Source of the DNA: Echinicola soli
GTDB lineage: Bacteria > Bacteroidota > Bacteroidia > Cytophagales > Cyclobacteriaceae
DNA: 64,000 nucleotides
Direction of reading: 5' to 3'
NCBI RefSeq assembly: GCF_006575665.1
Contig: NZ_CP041253.1
Coordinates: 3,447,001 to 3,511,000, forward strand
Shown: piece by piece, positions 44,126 to 54,243 of the stretch
Numbering within the stretch: the first letter of the stretch is position 1
How the letters are laid out: the number at the start of each line of letters is the position of its first letter
Position numbers and translations under genes: made by a program
Notes under the pieces: model-generated
What the model was told of the DNA's origin: nothing
What the model saw: the letters and a program-made list of their open reading frames with translations, nothing else
Databases searched by the model: none

Positions 44126-45597
44126 AAATTACCAGGGATTTATATCAGGGCTCATTAGCACTGTTGACGGATTTTTATCAATTGACCATGGCTTATGCTT
44201 ACTGGAAATCCGGCAAAGCTGAGCAGGAAGCGGTCTTTAACTTGTTTTTCAGGAAAAATCCATTCCAAAGTGGCTTTACGATTGCTGCAGGGCTGGATTA
44301 TGTAATTGATTATTGCCGTAATTTTAAGTTTGATGAGAACGACCTATCCTACTTGGGAGCGATGGAGCAGGCGGACGGTACTCCCACGTTTGATCCGGCT
44401 TTTATCCAATACCTTCGCGAGTTAACATTTAGCTGTGACATCGATGCTGTCGAAGAAGGATCCGTGATATTTCCCAATACACCGATGATCCGCGTAAAAG
44501 GCCCGCTACTGCAATGTCAACTCTTGGAAACACCAATGCTGAATATCATTAATTTTCAGACCTTGGTCGCGACGAAGGCCGCACGAATTACGTTGGAAGC
44601 CAAAGGAGACCCTGTATTGGAATTTGGACTGAGAAGGGCACAGGGAATCGACGGGGCTTTGGCAGCCAGTAGGGCCAGCTATATAGGGGGCTGCTCGTCT
44701 ACCAGTAATGTGATGGCTGGGAAGCTTTTTGGCATACCGGTTTCGGGTACCCATGCACACAGTTGGATAATGGCTTTTGAAAGTGAAATGGCCGCTTTTG
44801 AGGCATATGCAGCTGCTTTTCCAGATAATTGCATCTTTTTGGTAGATACCTATGACACGATAAAAGGGGTGAAGAATGCCATAAAAGTGGGCAATGCGCT
44901 AAAAGCAAACGGCAAAAAATTACTCGGAGTGCGTATCGATTCTGGTGATTTGGCATATTACAGTAATATGGCCAGGGAGCTTTTGGATGAAGCCGGCTTC
45001 ACAGACACCAAAGTTGTGGCCAGTAATGACCTGGACGAACATATTTTATCTTCCCTTAAGATGCAGGAAGCATCCATTGACATTTGGGGAATCGGTACCA
45101 AATTGGTGACCGCATACGATCAACCTGCTTTAGGGGCTGTTTATAAAATGGCAGCACTTAAGGATGAAAATGGGAATTGGGTGCCCAAAGTGAAGGTGTC
45201 CCAACAATCCATCAAGATTAATATTCCTGGCTATCATAACGTAAAGCGTTTTTATAAAAACGATAAGGCCATTTCAGATATGATATACCTTGAGGATGGG
45301 AAGGAATTATCGAAAGAATTAACCATCATCGACCCTTATGACCCCACGAAAAGGAAAAAGATCAACCCAGACTCCATAGAGAGTAAGGATTTATTAGTTC
45401 CAATTTTCAAAAATGGTCAGAAGGTCTATTCAAGGCCTAAGTTGGAGGAAATCCGTAATAGAACCTTGACTAACCTGGGCAGGTTTGACAAAGCCCATAA
45501 ACGCTTGATCAACCCGCATATTTATCCTGTGGGACTTGAAGAAAGCCTTTATCATCTACGGACTGATCTGGTTTTGAAAGCCAAAAACTATAGTTAA
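44122..45597 (+). CDS. pncB: Nicotinate phosphoribosyltransferase
   Basis: 491 aa, full length. Landmarks are [19 protein letters not shown] at the N-terminus, [24 protein letters not shown] around the catalytic and PRPP region, the conserved [12 protein letters not shown] with the phospho-accepting His, and [15 protein letters not shown]. It makes nicotinate mononucleotide from nicotinate and PRPP with ATP in NAD salvage. Coupled to the DMT transporter upstream and followed 206 bp later by pncA. Confidence 0.96.
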   Translation: MKITRDLYQGSLALLTDFYQLTMAYAYWKSGKAEQEAVFNLFFRKNPFQSGFTIAAGLDYVIDYCRNFKFDENDLSYLGAMEQADGTPTFDPAFIQYLRELTFSCDIDAVEEGSVIFPNTPMIRVKGPLLQCQLLETPMLNIINFQTLVATKAARITLEAKGDPVLEFGLRRAQGIDGALAASRASYIGGCSSTSNVMAGKLFGIPVSGTHAHSWIMAFESEMAAFEAYAAAFPDNCIFLVDTYDTIKGVKNAIKVGNALKANGKKLLGVRIDSGDLAYYSNMARELLDEAGFTDTKVVASNDLDEHILSSLKMQEASIDIWGIGTKLVTAYDQPALGAVYKMAALKDENGNWVPKVKVSQQSIKINIPGYHNVKRFYKNDKAISDMIYLEDGKELSKELTIIDPYDPTKRKKINPDSIESKDLLVPIFKNGQKVYSRPKLEEIRNRTLTNLGRFDKAHKRLINPHIYPVGLEESLYHLRTDLVLKAKNYS

Positions 45598-45803
45598 TTT
45601 AGCTTTTAGTAGACAGTAGTCAAGGACAACCCTTAAGCTGGAATTAACTTGTAAGTAGGCAGTTACCAATAACCCAATAACTAACTATAAATGGGGAATC
45701 ATCAATTAATGGAAGAGGTTGCGATCTGTGGACCGTTGACCTTGGGCATTATATCGGTAGTATTGTCCAGTAACCAATAACCAAGTAACTCATTGACCAA
45801 ACC

Positions 45804-46421
45804 ATGAAAGCATTATTGATTGTGGATGTGCAGAAAGACTTTTTACCTGGAGGGGCCTTAGCGGTAAAGGATGGCGATAAGATCATTCCCGTAATCAACA
45901 AACTTCAGGAAAAGTTTGATTTTATTTTGGCTACACAAGATTGGCATCCTGCCAATCATAAAAGTTTCGCAGCCAACCACCCTGGGAAAAAAACGGGTGA
46001 GGTAATAAAACTGGGCGGTACGGATCAGATGCTCTGGCCAGTACATTGTGTACAGGAGAGTGAAGGCGCCCAATTTGCAAAAGACCTAAAGCGGGACAAA
46101 TGGAATAAGGTGTTCAAAAAGGGGCTTAATCCACTCGTGGATTCATATAGCGGTTTCTTTGACAATAAAAAAAAGGAAGATACAGGGCTTACGGCTTATT
46201 TGCATGAGCATAATATTTCAGATGTTTACGTGACAGGGTTGGCAGCTGATTATTGCGTGAAATTCACCGTCTTGGATGCGTTGAAAGAGGGGTTTGATGC
46301 TTATTTGATTTCCGATGCCACCAGGGCAGTTAACTTATCTCCGGATGACTATGATGAATCATTAAAAGAAATGAGTAAATCAGGAGCAGAAGTGATCAGT
46401 AGCGCGGCGGTCTCTTTTTGA
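45804..46421 (+). CDS. pncA: Nicotinamidase
   Basis: 205 aa isochorismatase-fold amidase. The catalytic triad is Asp8 (IVDVQKDF), Lys106 (VFKKG) and Cys151 (LAADYCVKF); metal ligands are D46, H48 and H52 in TQDWHPANHKSF. It deamidates nicotinamide to nicotinate, the substrate of the adjacent pncB product. The gap before it carries AATAACCAA-type repeats (45670-45800), also seen before the gene at 54449. Confidence 0.96.
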   Translation: MKALLIVDVQKDFLPGGALAVKDGDKIIPVINKLQEKFDFILATQDWHPANHKSFAANHPGKKTGEVIKLGGTDQMLWPVHCVQESEGAQFAKDLKRDKWNKVFKKGLNPLVDSYSGFFDNKKKEDTGLTAYLHEHNISDVYVTGLAADYCVKFTVLDALKEGFDAYLISDATRAVNLSPDDYDESLKEMSKSGAEVISSAAVSF

Positions 46422-46471
46422 GATGTGGGCGTAAATGCTTATTTTGAGATTAAATCCAATCCACTTTTACT

Positions 46472-47263
46472 ATGCAACTTCCCATTGTCACTGTTGATGC
46501 GTTTACCGATACGCCATTTTCGGGTAATCCTGCTGCTATTTGTTTACTTCCAGGACCGTTGGCTGAGGAAGGTATGCAACTTATCGCTGCGGAAATGAAC
46601 CTTAGTGAAACCGCCTTTTTAGAGCAGAAGGGGCCAGCTTCTTTTGATCTGAGGTGGTTTACTCCAAAACGAGAAGTGGACTTGTGTGGACACGCGACCC
46701 TGGCAAGTGCTTATATGCTGTACGTGGAGGAAGTGGTAGAAAAAGACCAGGAAATTACCTTTTCTACCAAAAGTGGAACACTAAAGGTACATATGGAAGG
46801 AGCGGAAATTGTGATGGATTTTCCATTGATCACTACCCAACCAGGTCAGCATCCCTATTTTATGGATGATTTTTTTGGACAAAAAGTGATCGGAGCAGCT
46901 TCTTTAAAGGAGAATTGGATATTGGAACTTGAAAATTATCATACGTTGGAATATGTAGAACCAGCGTTTCAGGTGCTGGCTTTACATAGTGAACAGGGGA
47001 TTATCATTACAGCAAAGGGAAATGAAGACTATGATATATATTCCCGCTATTTTGCACCCAATCTGGGGATCAATGAAGACCCTGTTACTGGCTTTGCGCA
47101 TTGTGCCTTAATGGATTACTGGCATAAGAAAGAAGGAAAGGACCAATTAAATGCCTACCAAGCAAGCAACAGGGAAGGGGAGATGAGGCTGGAAAAACAT
47201 GGAGAGCGAGTGACGATTTATGGTAAGGCAGTTAAGATTTTTGAAGGCTTTCTTGAAGTTTGA
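46472..47263 (+). CDS. PhzF family isomerase
   Basis: 263 aa with the two-lobed diaminopimelate-epimerase-like PhzF fold: FTDTPFSGNPAAIC at the N-terminus, the catalytic Glu46 in NLSETAFL, DLCGHATLASAYML, and the C-terminal NEDPVTGFAHCAL. Outside phenazine producers these enzymes have unknown substrates. It begins 51 bp after pncA and may share its transcript. Confidence 0.92.
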   Translation: MQLPIVTVDAFTDTPFSGNPAAICLLPGPLAEEGMQLIAAEMNLSETAFLEQKGPASFDLRWFTPKREVDLCGHATLASAYMLYVEEVVEKDQEITFSTKSGTLKVHMEGAEIVMDFPLITTQPGQHPYFMDDFFGQKVIGAASLKENWILELENYHTLEYVEPAFQVLALHSEQGIIITAKGNEDYDIYSRYFAPNLGINEDPVTGFAHCALMDYWHKKEGKDQLNAYQASNREGEMRLEKHGERVTIYGKAVKIFEGFLEV

Positions 47264-47492
47264 AAAGTTGCTTTTTAGTACTTTATTTTGGAAGGGGCGT
47301 TAGTTTTTTATAATCAGTGGATTTATTATCCAATTGCGATTATATCTACAATATTGCTAACATTTGGCGAAATTTGGCAATGCCATTAGAGAAAAACATC
47401 TGTTGAGATTTTCATTATTAGTATCTTGCATTTATATTTTAACTTTGAATAGTTAAAAAATGGTTTGAATTTTTAAAATAAAGTTAACAACG

Positions 47493-47924
47493 ATGAAAAA
47501 GTTATTACTTGTATTTTCCGTGTTTTTGATTTCCTATGGCCTGCAGGCTCAGGAAATTGGTGTTCGCTTTGGAGAGGGGGCTAATAATGTGGCTATTGAT
47601 GGGATCTTCTCTGTGGGAGAGTTTAGCCGTGTCCATGGTGATATTAGCTTTGGTAATGGGGTTGGTCTTGATCTACTCTATGATTTTCTGTATAGGCCGT
47701 TCCCGGATGCTGAGGGGCTGGATTGGTATGTGGGTGTTGGACCATCCTTTTATTTTAATGACCCCTTCTTTTTTGGTGTGTCTGGTGAAATAGGGTTAGA
47801 ATATCACTTTGATTTTCCACTGGCGGTAGGACTGGATTGGCGGCCGACCTTGTGGATAGTCGATGAGACCGATTTTAATGCCAATTACTTTGGCCTCAAT
47901 GTCAGGTACGTTATAGGTAGGTGA
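47493..47924 (+). CDS. Small outer-membrane beta-barrel protein
   Basis: 143 aa with a signal peptide (about 1-19, cleaved after LQAQ). The mature part is Gly/aromatic rich with alternating strands (VHGDISFGNGVGLDLLYDF, WYVGVGPSFYF, GVSGEIGLEYHF, FGLNVRYVIGR) ending in an aromatic/Arg tail typical of small 8-stranded barrels. No family function. A -7-like TAACTTTG lies at 47440-47447, and a terminator follows the stop. Confidence 0.78.
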   Translation: MKKLLLVFSVFLISYGLQAQEIGVRFGEGANNVAIDGIFSVGEFSRVHGDISFGNGVGLDLLYDFLYRPFPDAEGLDWYVGVGPSFYFNDPFFFGVSGEIGLEYHFDFPLAVGLDWRPTLWIVDETDFNANYFGLNVRYVIGR

Positions 47925-47950
47925 AGGTAACAATAATATTTATATGAAGG

Positions 47951-48007
47951 CTGTACCATGGTTAAGTACTTATAAAAGAGTGCATTGGGTCGTGGTACGG
48001 TTTTTTT
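47951..48007 (+). terminator. Terminator after the small barrel gene
   Basis: CTGTACCATG (47951-47960) pairs with CGTGGTACGG (47991-48000), ten pairs including two G-U, followed by seven T. Confidence 0.7.
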
Positions 48008-48020
48008 ATTTGGCCCTTAG

Positions 48021-48155
48021 GATCAAAAAGGATCAGGCGAAAAAGTTTGGGGGATAGGGGCGTAGTCGTTTTGGATAGAACACTGATGACGCTGATAGGG
48101 AAGATTTTTACTGATTTTTTTGATTCCTGTGTAACTCCGACAGCTGCGCTGCGGA
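48021..48155 (-). repeat. Dispersed repeat family 3, copy B
   Basis: Matches 20456-20587 in the opposite orientation over about 135 bp, from GTTCTATCC/GGATAGAAC through CCTATCAGCGTCATC to the CAGCGCAGCTGTCGG end. That end is also the junction sequence in some of the tandem units that follow. Confidence 0.7.
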
Positions 48156-49608
48156 ACCATAAGCACTGAGTTTTCAACTCAACACCACCAACTGAAGTTA
48201 TTTTTTCGGACATGATATGACATTAAGCACAGAGGAGCATAGAACATGATTGGTGTGAATATATTTAACCTTCACTATTTTAATGGTGGATTAATAATAA
48301 GCCACCAAGCCACCAAGGCACTAAGTTTTTTTGGGAAACAAAGGTGCAGACTGCACGACACTTCCCAACCCATTGACTTGGTGACTTCGAGCCTTCGTGG
48401 CAAAAAAAAGCAGGCCACCTGTTGCTCCTAGAACCATAAGCACTGAGTTTTCAACTCAACACCACCAACTGAAGTTATTTTTTCGGACATGATATGACAT
48501 TAAGCACAGAGGAGCATAGAACATGATTGGTATGAATATATTTAACCTTCACTATTTTAATGGTGGATTAATAATAAGTCACCAAGCCACCAAGTCACTA
48601 AGTTTTTTTTTGGGGAAACAAAGGTGCAGACTGCACGACGCTTCCCAACCCATTGACTTTGTGACATCGAGCCTTCGTGGCAAAAAAAGCAGGCCACCTG
48701 TTGCTCCTAGAACCATAAGCACTGAGTTTTCAACTCAACACCACCAACTGAAGTTATTTTTTCGGACATGATATGACATTAAGCACAGAGGAGCATAGAA
48801 CATGATTGGTATGAATATATTTAACCTTCACTATTTTAATGGTGGATTAATAATAAGTCACCAAGCCACCAAGTCACTAAGTTTTTTTTTGGGGAAACAA
48901 AGGTGCAGACTGCACGACGCTTCCCAACCCATTGACTTTGTGACATCGAGCCTTCGTGGCAAAAAAAGCAGGCCACCTGTTGCTCCTAGAACCATAAGTA
49001 CTGAGTTTTCAACTCAACACCACCAACTGAAGTTATTTTTTCGGACATGATATGACATTAAGCACAGAGGAGCATAGAACATGATTGGTGTGAATATATT
49101 TAACCTTCACTATTTTAATGGTGGATTAATAATAAGCCACCAAGCCACCAAGTCACTAAGTTTTTTTTGGGAAACAAAGGTGCAGACTGCACGACACTTC
49201 CCAACCAATTTACTTTGTGACTTCGAGCCTTCGTGGCAAAAAAAAGCAGGCCACCTGTAACTCCGACAGCTGCGCTGCGGAACCATAAGCACTGAGTTTT
49301 CAACTCAACACCACCAACTGAAGTTATTTTTTCGGACATGATATGACATTAAGCACAGAGGAGCATAGAACACGATTGGTGTGAGTATATTTAACCTTCA
49401 CTATTTTAATGGTGGATTAATAATAAGCCATCAAGCCACCAAGTCACTAAGTTTTTTTTTGGGGGAAACAAAGGTGCAGACTGCACGACACTTCCCAACC
49501 CATTGACTTTGTGACTTCGAGCCTTCGTGGCAAAAAAAGCAGGCCACCTGTAACTCCCACAGCTGCGCTGCGGAACCATAAGCACTGAGTTTTCAACTCA
49601 ACACTCGT
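48154..49608. repeat. Five tandem copies of a 277-293-bp unit plus a partial sixth
   Basis: Units start at GAACCATAAGCACTGAG at 48154, 48431, 48710, 48989 and 49280; a sixth start at 49573 breaks off after about 36 bp. Each unit holds TTTTTTCGGACATGATATG, a CACTATTTTAATGGTGG segment, a CCACCAAGCCACCAAG/CTTCGTGGC inverted pair and the hairpin GTGCAGACTGCAC. Units 2 and 3 are almost identical. Unit junctions are of two kinds: TGTTGCTCCTA, or TGTAACTCCGACAGCTGCGCTGCG (units 4 and 5, and before unit 1). Short ORFs of 61-82 codons recur but are considered by-products. Confidence 0.92.
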
Positions 49609-49935
49609 TAAAGTACGGGCAGCATAGAGCGTTAGTTCTTTTCTACTAATTGGTATATCAACGCCAATTTGCCTGCCCCGCCGTTAAGTGGGCTAGCTTA
49701 GTAACAAATACGATACGGGTAAGCCACAGAGGCTCTAGGGCACAAAGAGGTTTCGTTGAGTGCTGGGTTCAACGGAAAAGCTGAGACAAACACATGCCAA
49801 ATGATCAAGGCCTAAGGTACAGAAAGCACGGATAACCCAATTTGGAATTCACCTCTATTGTGTCCTATGCGGTTAACCCGAAAACATTCCGCATAAATAT
49901 TGTCTGATCCCTCTCAAGTCATGGAGTATAAAGCA
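49609..49935. other. Intergenic stretch after the tandem repeats
   Basis: About 330 bp with no ORF. One short AAGCCACAGAGGCTCTAGGGC segment (49722-49742) may be a relic of the same CCAC-type repeats; nothing else is recognised. Confidence 0.4.
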
Positions 49936-49969
49936 AAAAGCCCGGATTTACTGGCAAATCCGGGCTTTT
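49936..49969 (-). terminator. Terminator of the 1-Cys peroxiredoxin gene
   Basis: A perfect 14-bp stem, AAAAGCCCGGATTT (49936-49949) with AAATCCGGGCTTTT (49956-49969), loop of 6 nt, T-rich on both strands. Its position serves the minus-strand gene 25 bp away. Confidence 0.92.
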
Positions 49970-49993
49970 AATACAAGGGGTTATCCCTATTTC

Positions 49994-50632
49994 TTAATCA
50001 ATATTAGGCTGAGGAGTGGTCCTTAAATAAGGCTTGATTTCCTTGTGTCCTTTAGGGAATTTGGCAGGAATCTCCTCATTGGTGATAGCTGGTGCAATCA
50101 CCACATCTTCACCATGCTGCCAATTGGCAGGCGTGGCCACAGAATAATTTGCGGTCAACTGAAGGGAGTCAATTACTCTGAGCAGCTCATTGAAATTTCT
50201 CCCAGTACTAGCCGGGTAAGTAATGATCAGCTTGATTTTTTTGTCTGGTCCTATGATAAAAACAGACCGTACCGTGAGCTTTTCATTGGCATTGGGATGG
50301 ATCATGTCATAGAGCTCTGAAACTTTTCGGTCTTCATCAGCTATGATGGGGTAATTGACCTCTGTCTGCTGGGTTTCGTTGATGTCTTTGACCCAGCCGT
50401 GGTGGCTGTCGATGCCATCTACACTCAAGGCGATCATTTTGACATTCCTTTTTTCGAATTCACCTTTCAGTTTGGCAGCCGTTCCTAATTCGGTGGTGCA
50501 AACAGGGGTGTAATCTGCCGGGTGGGAAAATAAAATACCCCATGCATCGCCTAAATATTCGTATAGATTGATTTTTCCTGCTGTACTTTCAGCGGTAAAA
50601 TCCGGCGCGGTGTCTCCTAATCTTAATGACAT
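49994..50632 (-). CDS. 1-Cys peroxiredoxin (Prx6 family)
   Basis: 212 aa. The N-terminal thioredoxin fold has the Prx6 peroxidatic motif SHPADYTPVCTTELG (Cys45), and the long C-terminal arm (PANWQHGEDVVIAP) is characteristic of the Prx6 group. There is no second conserved Cys, as expected for a 1-Cys enzyme. It reduces H2O2 and organic peroxides. A strong terminator follows; the upstream gene on the same strand is 115 bp away. Confidence 0.95.
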   Translation of the reverse strand: MSLRLGDTAPDFTAESTAGKINLYEYLGDAWGILFSHPADYTPVCTTELGTAAKLKGEFEKRNVKMIALSVDGIDSHHGWVKDINETQQTEVNYPIIADEDRKVSELYDMIHPNANEKLTVRSVFIIGPDKKIKLIITYPASTGRNFNELLRVIDSLQLTANYSVATPANWQHGEDVVIAPAITNEEIPAKFPKGHKEIKPYLRTTPQPNID

Positions 50633-50747
50633 AGTGATAAAATTTTTTTATGGTTATAAATAAACTCTATAGGTTTTGTAGGAAAACGTGTTTTCCCTGA
50701 ATAAAGTTTACCAAACTCCGATAAAATACCAAAAGAGTGTTGATTTT

Positions 50748-51929
50748 TCAATTCTCTTCGATTGACTTTAAAATGACACCACAAGCTTTTTTGATCTCTT
50801 CTTCAGTGATAGTCAGTGGTGGAGCGATGCGCATACTGTCCTCACAGAATAGGAACCAGTCCGTGATGATGCCGAGCTCGATCGCCTTGTCTATGATGGG
50901 TTTAAGTACTTCGAAGGATTCAAACTCCACGGCCATCATCAGGCCTTTGTTTCGAATGCCTTTGATCTTAGGATGCTTTAAGTATTCTTTGAAGAGGTTG
51001 GCTTTGCTTTCCACTTGCTTGATGAGTTGTTCGTTCTTTAAAACATCAATGGTGGCAAGAGCTGCAACGCAGCTTACCGGATGGCCGCCAAAAGTCGTGA
51101 TATGTCCAAGCAATGGATTGTTTTTGAATACCTCCATGATGGACTGTGAAGCGATAAATGCCCCTATAGGCATGCCACCGCCCATGCCTTTTGCACATAC
51201 CACAATGTCAGGAACAATACCATAATGCTCAAATGCCCAGAATTTGCCGGTCCTGCCAAACCCTGCTTGGATTTCATCGAGGATAAGCAAGGCACCCGTT
51301 TCATCGCAGCGCTGGCGTAAGGCTTGGAAGTAATCTTTTGATCCTATCCTGATGCCAGCTTCTCCCTGTACTGTTTCCACGATAATAGCGGCGGTTTCCT
51401 CTGTGATTAGGTCCAATTGGTCAAGCTGGTTAAAATCCACGTGTCGAATCCCAGGCAGTAGTGGGCGATAAGCTCTTTTGAAAATTTCATTTCCACCCAC
51501 AGAAAGTGCGCCGTGTGAAGAACCGTGATAGGCATTTACACAACTGATGACCTCCCTTCTTCCGGTGTATCTCTTGGCGAGTTTCAGGGCTCCTTCTACG
51601 GCTTCACTGCCGCTATTGACCAAATAGACATTGTTCAGTTTTTTTGGAAGGGTATCTGTGAGGGTTTTGGCCAGCTGGGTTTGGGGAGATTGTACATATT
51701 CACCATAGACCATAAGGTGCATGTACTTGTCCAGTTGCTCTTGTATGGCAGCGATTACCTTGGGGTGACGGTGTCCGACATTACTTACCCCGATCCCCGA
51801 TATCAAGTCAAGGTATTTTTCACCCTTTGGACCATACATATATATGCCATCCGCCTTTTCGATTTCAATGAGCAGTGGGAAGTCCGTAGTTTGTGCAAGA
51901 TTGGATAAAAAGAGCTGACGGTTATTCAT
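50748..51929 (-). CDS. Class III PLP-dependent aminotransferase
   Basis: 393 aa with fold type I features: NSGSEAVEGALKLAKRYTG (105-123), the LILDEIQAGFGRTGKF region (D218) and the PLP Lys247 in CAKGMGGGMPIGAF. It groups with the acetylornithine/ornithine/4-aminobutyrate transaminases, but the substrate cannot be read from the sequence. It is not in an arginine-synthesis cluster here, so argD is not assigned. Cytoplasmic. Confidence 0.93.
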   Translation of the reverse strand: MNNRQLFLSNLAQTTDFPLLIEIEKADGIYMYGPKGEKYLDLISGIGVSNVGHRHPKVIAAIQEQLDKYMHLMVYGEYVQSPQTQLAKTLTDTLPKKLNNVYLVNSGSEAVEGALKLAKRYTGRREVISCVNAYHGSSHGALSVGGNEIFKRAYRPLLPGIRHVDFNQLDQLDLITEETAAIIVETVQGEAGIRIGSKDYFQALRQRCDETGALLILDEIQAGFGRTGKFWAFEHYGIVPDIVVCAKGMGGGMPIGAFIASQSIMEVFKNNPLLGHITTFGGHPVSCVAALATIDVLKNEQLIKQVESKANLFKEYLKHPKIKGIRNKGLMMAVEFESFEVLKPIIDKAIELGIITDWFLFCEDSMRIAPPLTITEEEIKKACGVILKSIEEN

Positions 51930-52163
51930 CTGATCGTTTTGTTGATTACTGCCCCAAAATTAAGGGCTTTTATCTGAAAATGGCCAAAATCCACCAAGTA
52001 ATCCATGAGTTTTGGAGGATAATAAGGATTCATTCAATTATAAAAAGTGCTATTTATAGTACCTAAAAAGGTATATGGACGGATAATAAGATGAAATGTG
52101 TGGTAATATCTACATAATGTGTTTTATTTGGGGAAGTTTTACACACTAACTTGCTATCCCGAC

Positions 52164-53297
52164 ATGAGTCATTTTGATGTAGCTATCATTGGTAGTGGTC
52201 CAGCAGGCGCTTCTGCGGCATACCAACTGGCAGAACAGGACATTTCTACCGTTTTAATAGAAAAAGAAGTACTTCCTCGTTATAAAACCTGTGGGGGTGG
52301 CTTTGTTTATCGTGGGAGACGCAGATTACCTTTCGATATCTCTGAAGTGGTGGAGCGAGAGTTTAGGCAGATCAGTCTTTATTTTGAGCATGAATCTTTG
52401 ATGCTCACCACCAAAAGGGATGTGCCTGTGATCAGCATGGTCATGCGGGATGACTTTGACAGCTTTATCATCAAAAAGGCCCAAGAAAAGGGAGTTGTCG
52501 TCAAGGACGGCCATAAACTTACGGGGATCACATTTGGAAATATTCCCGTGCTTCACACTAATAAAGGAGATATAAAGACAAAACTGATCATTGCTGCTGA
52601 TGGAGCGTTGAGCCCTACAGCTAAAATGGCCGGGTGGAAGGAAACCAGAACATTGATTCCTGCACTGGAATATGAAGTGAAAGTAACTCCGGCGGATTTT
52701 GAGCGACTTTCCAAGGAGGTTCGTTTTGATGTGGATGCCGTTCCGTATGGGTACGCCTGGAGCTTCCCTAAGAAGGATCACCTTTCACTGGGGGTGGCTT
52801 CCGCAAGGAAGGTGAGAATTGACCTGAAGGCACACTATAGGAAATACCTTGATAAGCTCGGGATCAAAGAAGTGATCAGCGAAAAAGCCCATGGCTTCCA
52901 AATTCCAGTAGCGCCACGTACCGATGGTTTTTATCGAAATAATGTCTTTTTGATCGGTGATGCAGCAGGGTTTGCTGATCCTATTACGGCAGAAGGGATT
53001 TCCAATGCACTGCTGAGTGGAGAGATGGTGGTGGATGCGATCATTAAAGCAAACTTGGATCCGGCTAAAGCTGGAGAACTTTATGAAGGTAAGTTAGCTG
53101 ACGAGCTGCTTCCCGAAATTCAAACTGGGGTAAGGGTTTCCAAGTGGTTTTATAGTCAACGGAAAATCCGTAATTTCTTAATGAAGCGATATGGAGACTA
53201 TTTTATTTCGGCCATGACAGATGTGTTTATCGGAGAAAGAAGCTATCCAAAAGATCTAATGAAAAGTCTGAAAAGGAAAGTCAGGGAAATGGTTTAG
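52164..53297 (+). CDS. FAD-dependent oxidoreductase, geranylgeranyl reductase family
   Basis: About 377 aa. The dinucleotide fold is at the N-terminus (FDVAIIGSGPAGASAAYQLAE), with the family signature PRYKTCGGGFVYRG (near 40-53) and LIGDAAGFADPITAEGISNALLSGEM (near 275-300) for FAD. The start at 52164 (MSHFDVAI) is preferred over a GTG 45 bp earlier, since the FAD fold begins immediately. The family saturates isoprenoid chains of lipids or quinones, but many members have unknown substrates. Confidence 0.9.
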   Translation: MSHFDVAIIGSGPAGASAAYQLAEQDISTVLIEKEVLPRYKTCGGGFVYRGRRRLPFDISEVVEREFRQISLYFEHESLMLTTKRDVPVISMVMRDDFDSFIIKKAQEKGVVVKDGHKLTGITFGNIPVLHTNKGDIKTKLIIAADGALSPTAKMAGWKETRTLIPALEYEVKVTPADFERLSKEVRFDVDAVPYGYAWSFPKKDHLSLGVASARKVRIDLKAHYRKYLDKLGIKEVISEKAHGFQIPVAPRTDGFYRNNVFLIGDAAGFADPITAEGISNALLSGEMVVDAIIKANLDPAKAGELYEGKLADELLPEIQTGVRVSKWFYSQRKIRNFLMKRYGDYFISAMTDVFIGERSYPKDLMKSLKRKVREMV

Positions 53298-53487
53298 CGC
53301 TATATTGACCAAAGGTATTTTTCGTAATAGAAGAATGGGGGGGATTTTTTTATAGTTTGAAAGGGTTGGTCAAACCAAAATACAACCAGTGACCCATTAA
53401 ATTCGCTAGGCAATCATTTAGCCTTTTCATTTTAGACCAAAAACCTTAACTTCCGTTTTTATACAAATAATAAAACCCAATCATACA

Positions 53488-54243
53488 ATGAAATTGAACC
53501 TATTGTTTCCTGTATTGGCAGGAAGTATGCTGGCTTTGCCGGTACTGGCGCAACAAGAACCAATGCAATTACCCCCAGAAGCCACCGAAGTATGGGAGCC
53601 AGAACCACCGGTCGTAACCCCTGGAGATGAAAACCATTTGCCACCCTCGGATGCCATTGTGCTTTTTGATGGCAGTGATTTGGATGCTTGGAAAAGTGTC
53701 AAAACGGGCGGAGAAGCCGAATGGACCGTGGATAATGGGATATTTACCGTAAAGCCAGGTACTGGTGAAATTGCTACCAAGGAAAAATTTGGTGATGTCC
53801 AGGTGCATATTGAGTGGAAAGCCCCGGATGTGGTCAAAGGTGAAGGGCAAGGAAGAGGTAATAGTGGGTTGTTTTTTTGTGAGCGCTATGAAGTCCAAAT
53901 TTTGGATTCTTACAACAACCGTACCTATTCTAATGGTCAGGCAGCATCACTTTATAAAGAAGGCATCCCCTTGGCCAATGCCATGCGCTCCCCACAAGAG
54001 TGGAATACGTACGATGTTTTTTTTACCGCTCCGAGGTTTAATAAGGACGGGATAGTGATCTCGCCTGCCTACGTGACCGTAATCCACAATGGTATTTTAG
54101 TACAGAATCACTATGAAGTAAAAGGTTCTACAGCATATATTGGCGTTCACAAATATGAAGCCCATGAATCCGAATTACCGATCAAGCTACAGGATCACGG
54201 CAATTTGGTGAACTTTAGAAATATCTGGGTGCGGAAGCTTTGA
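53488..54243 (+). CDS. DUF1080 (3-keto-disaccharide hydrolase) family protein
   Basis: 251 aa with a signal peptide (about 1-21) and a proline-rich linker (about 24-52), then a concanavalin-like DUF1080 domain: AIVLFDGSDLDAWKS, DVQVHIEWKAPDVVKGEGQGRGNSGLFF, YEVQILDSYNN, and the end LQDHGNLVNFRNIWVRKL. Related proteins hydrolyse 3-keto-glycosides. It lies before a Tat-exported Gfo/Idh/MocA oxidoreductase, a pairing that fits periplasmic 3-keto-sugar chemistry. Confidence 0.92.
   Translation: MKLNLLFPVLAGSMLALPVLAQQEPMQLPPEATEVWEPEPPVVTPGDENHLPPSDAIVLFDGSDLDAWKSVKTGGEAEWTVDNGIFTVKPGTGEIATKEKFGDVQVHIEWKAPDVVKGEGQGRGNSGLFFCERYEVQILDSYNNRTYSNGQAASLYKEGIPLANAMRSPQEWNTYDVFFTAPRFNKDGIVISPAYVTVIHNGILVQNHYEVKGSTAYIGVHKYEAHESELPIKLQDHGNLVNFRNIWVRKL

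Noticed and set aside
45598..45803. NAD-type riboswitch between pncB and pncA
   Set aside because: No recognisable aptamer-like conserved segments; the region holds short AATAACC repeats only.
48523..49050. Identical 82-codon ORFs in the tandem repeat units
   Set aside because: Other copies carry length changes that break the frame; the repetition is at DNA level.
52119..53297. Longer start for the FAD-dependent reductase
   Set aside because: The FAD-binding fold begins right after the ATG at 52164, and the additional 15 residues are not family-like.
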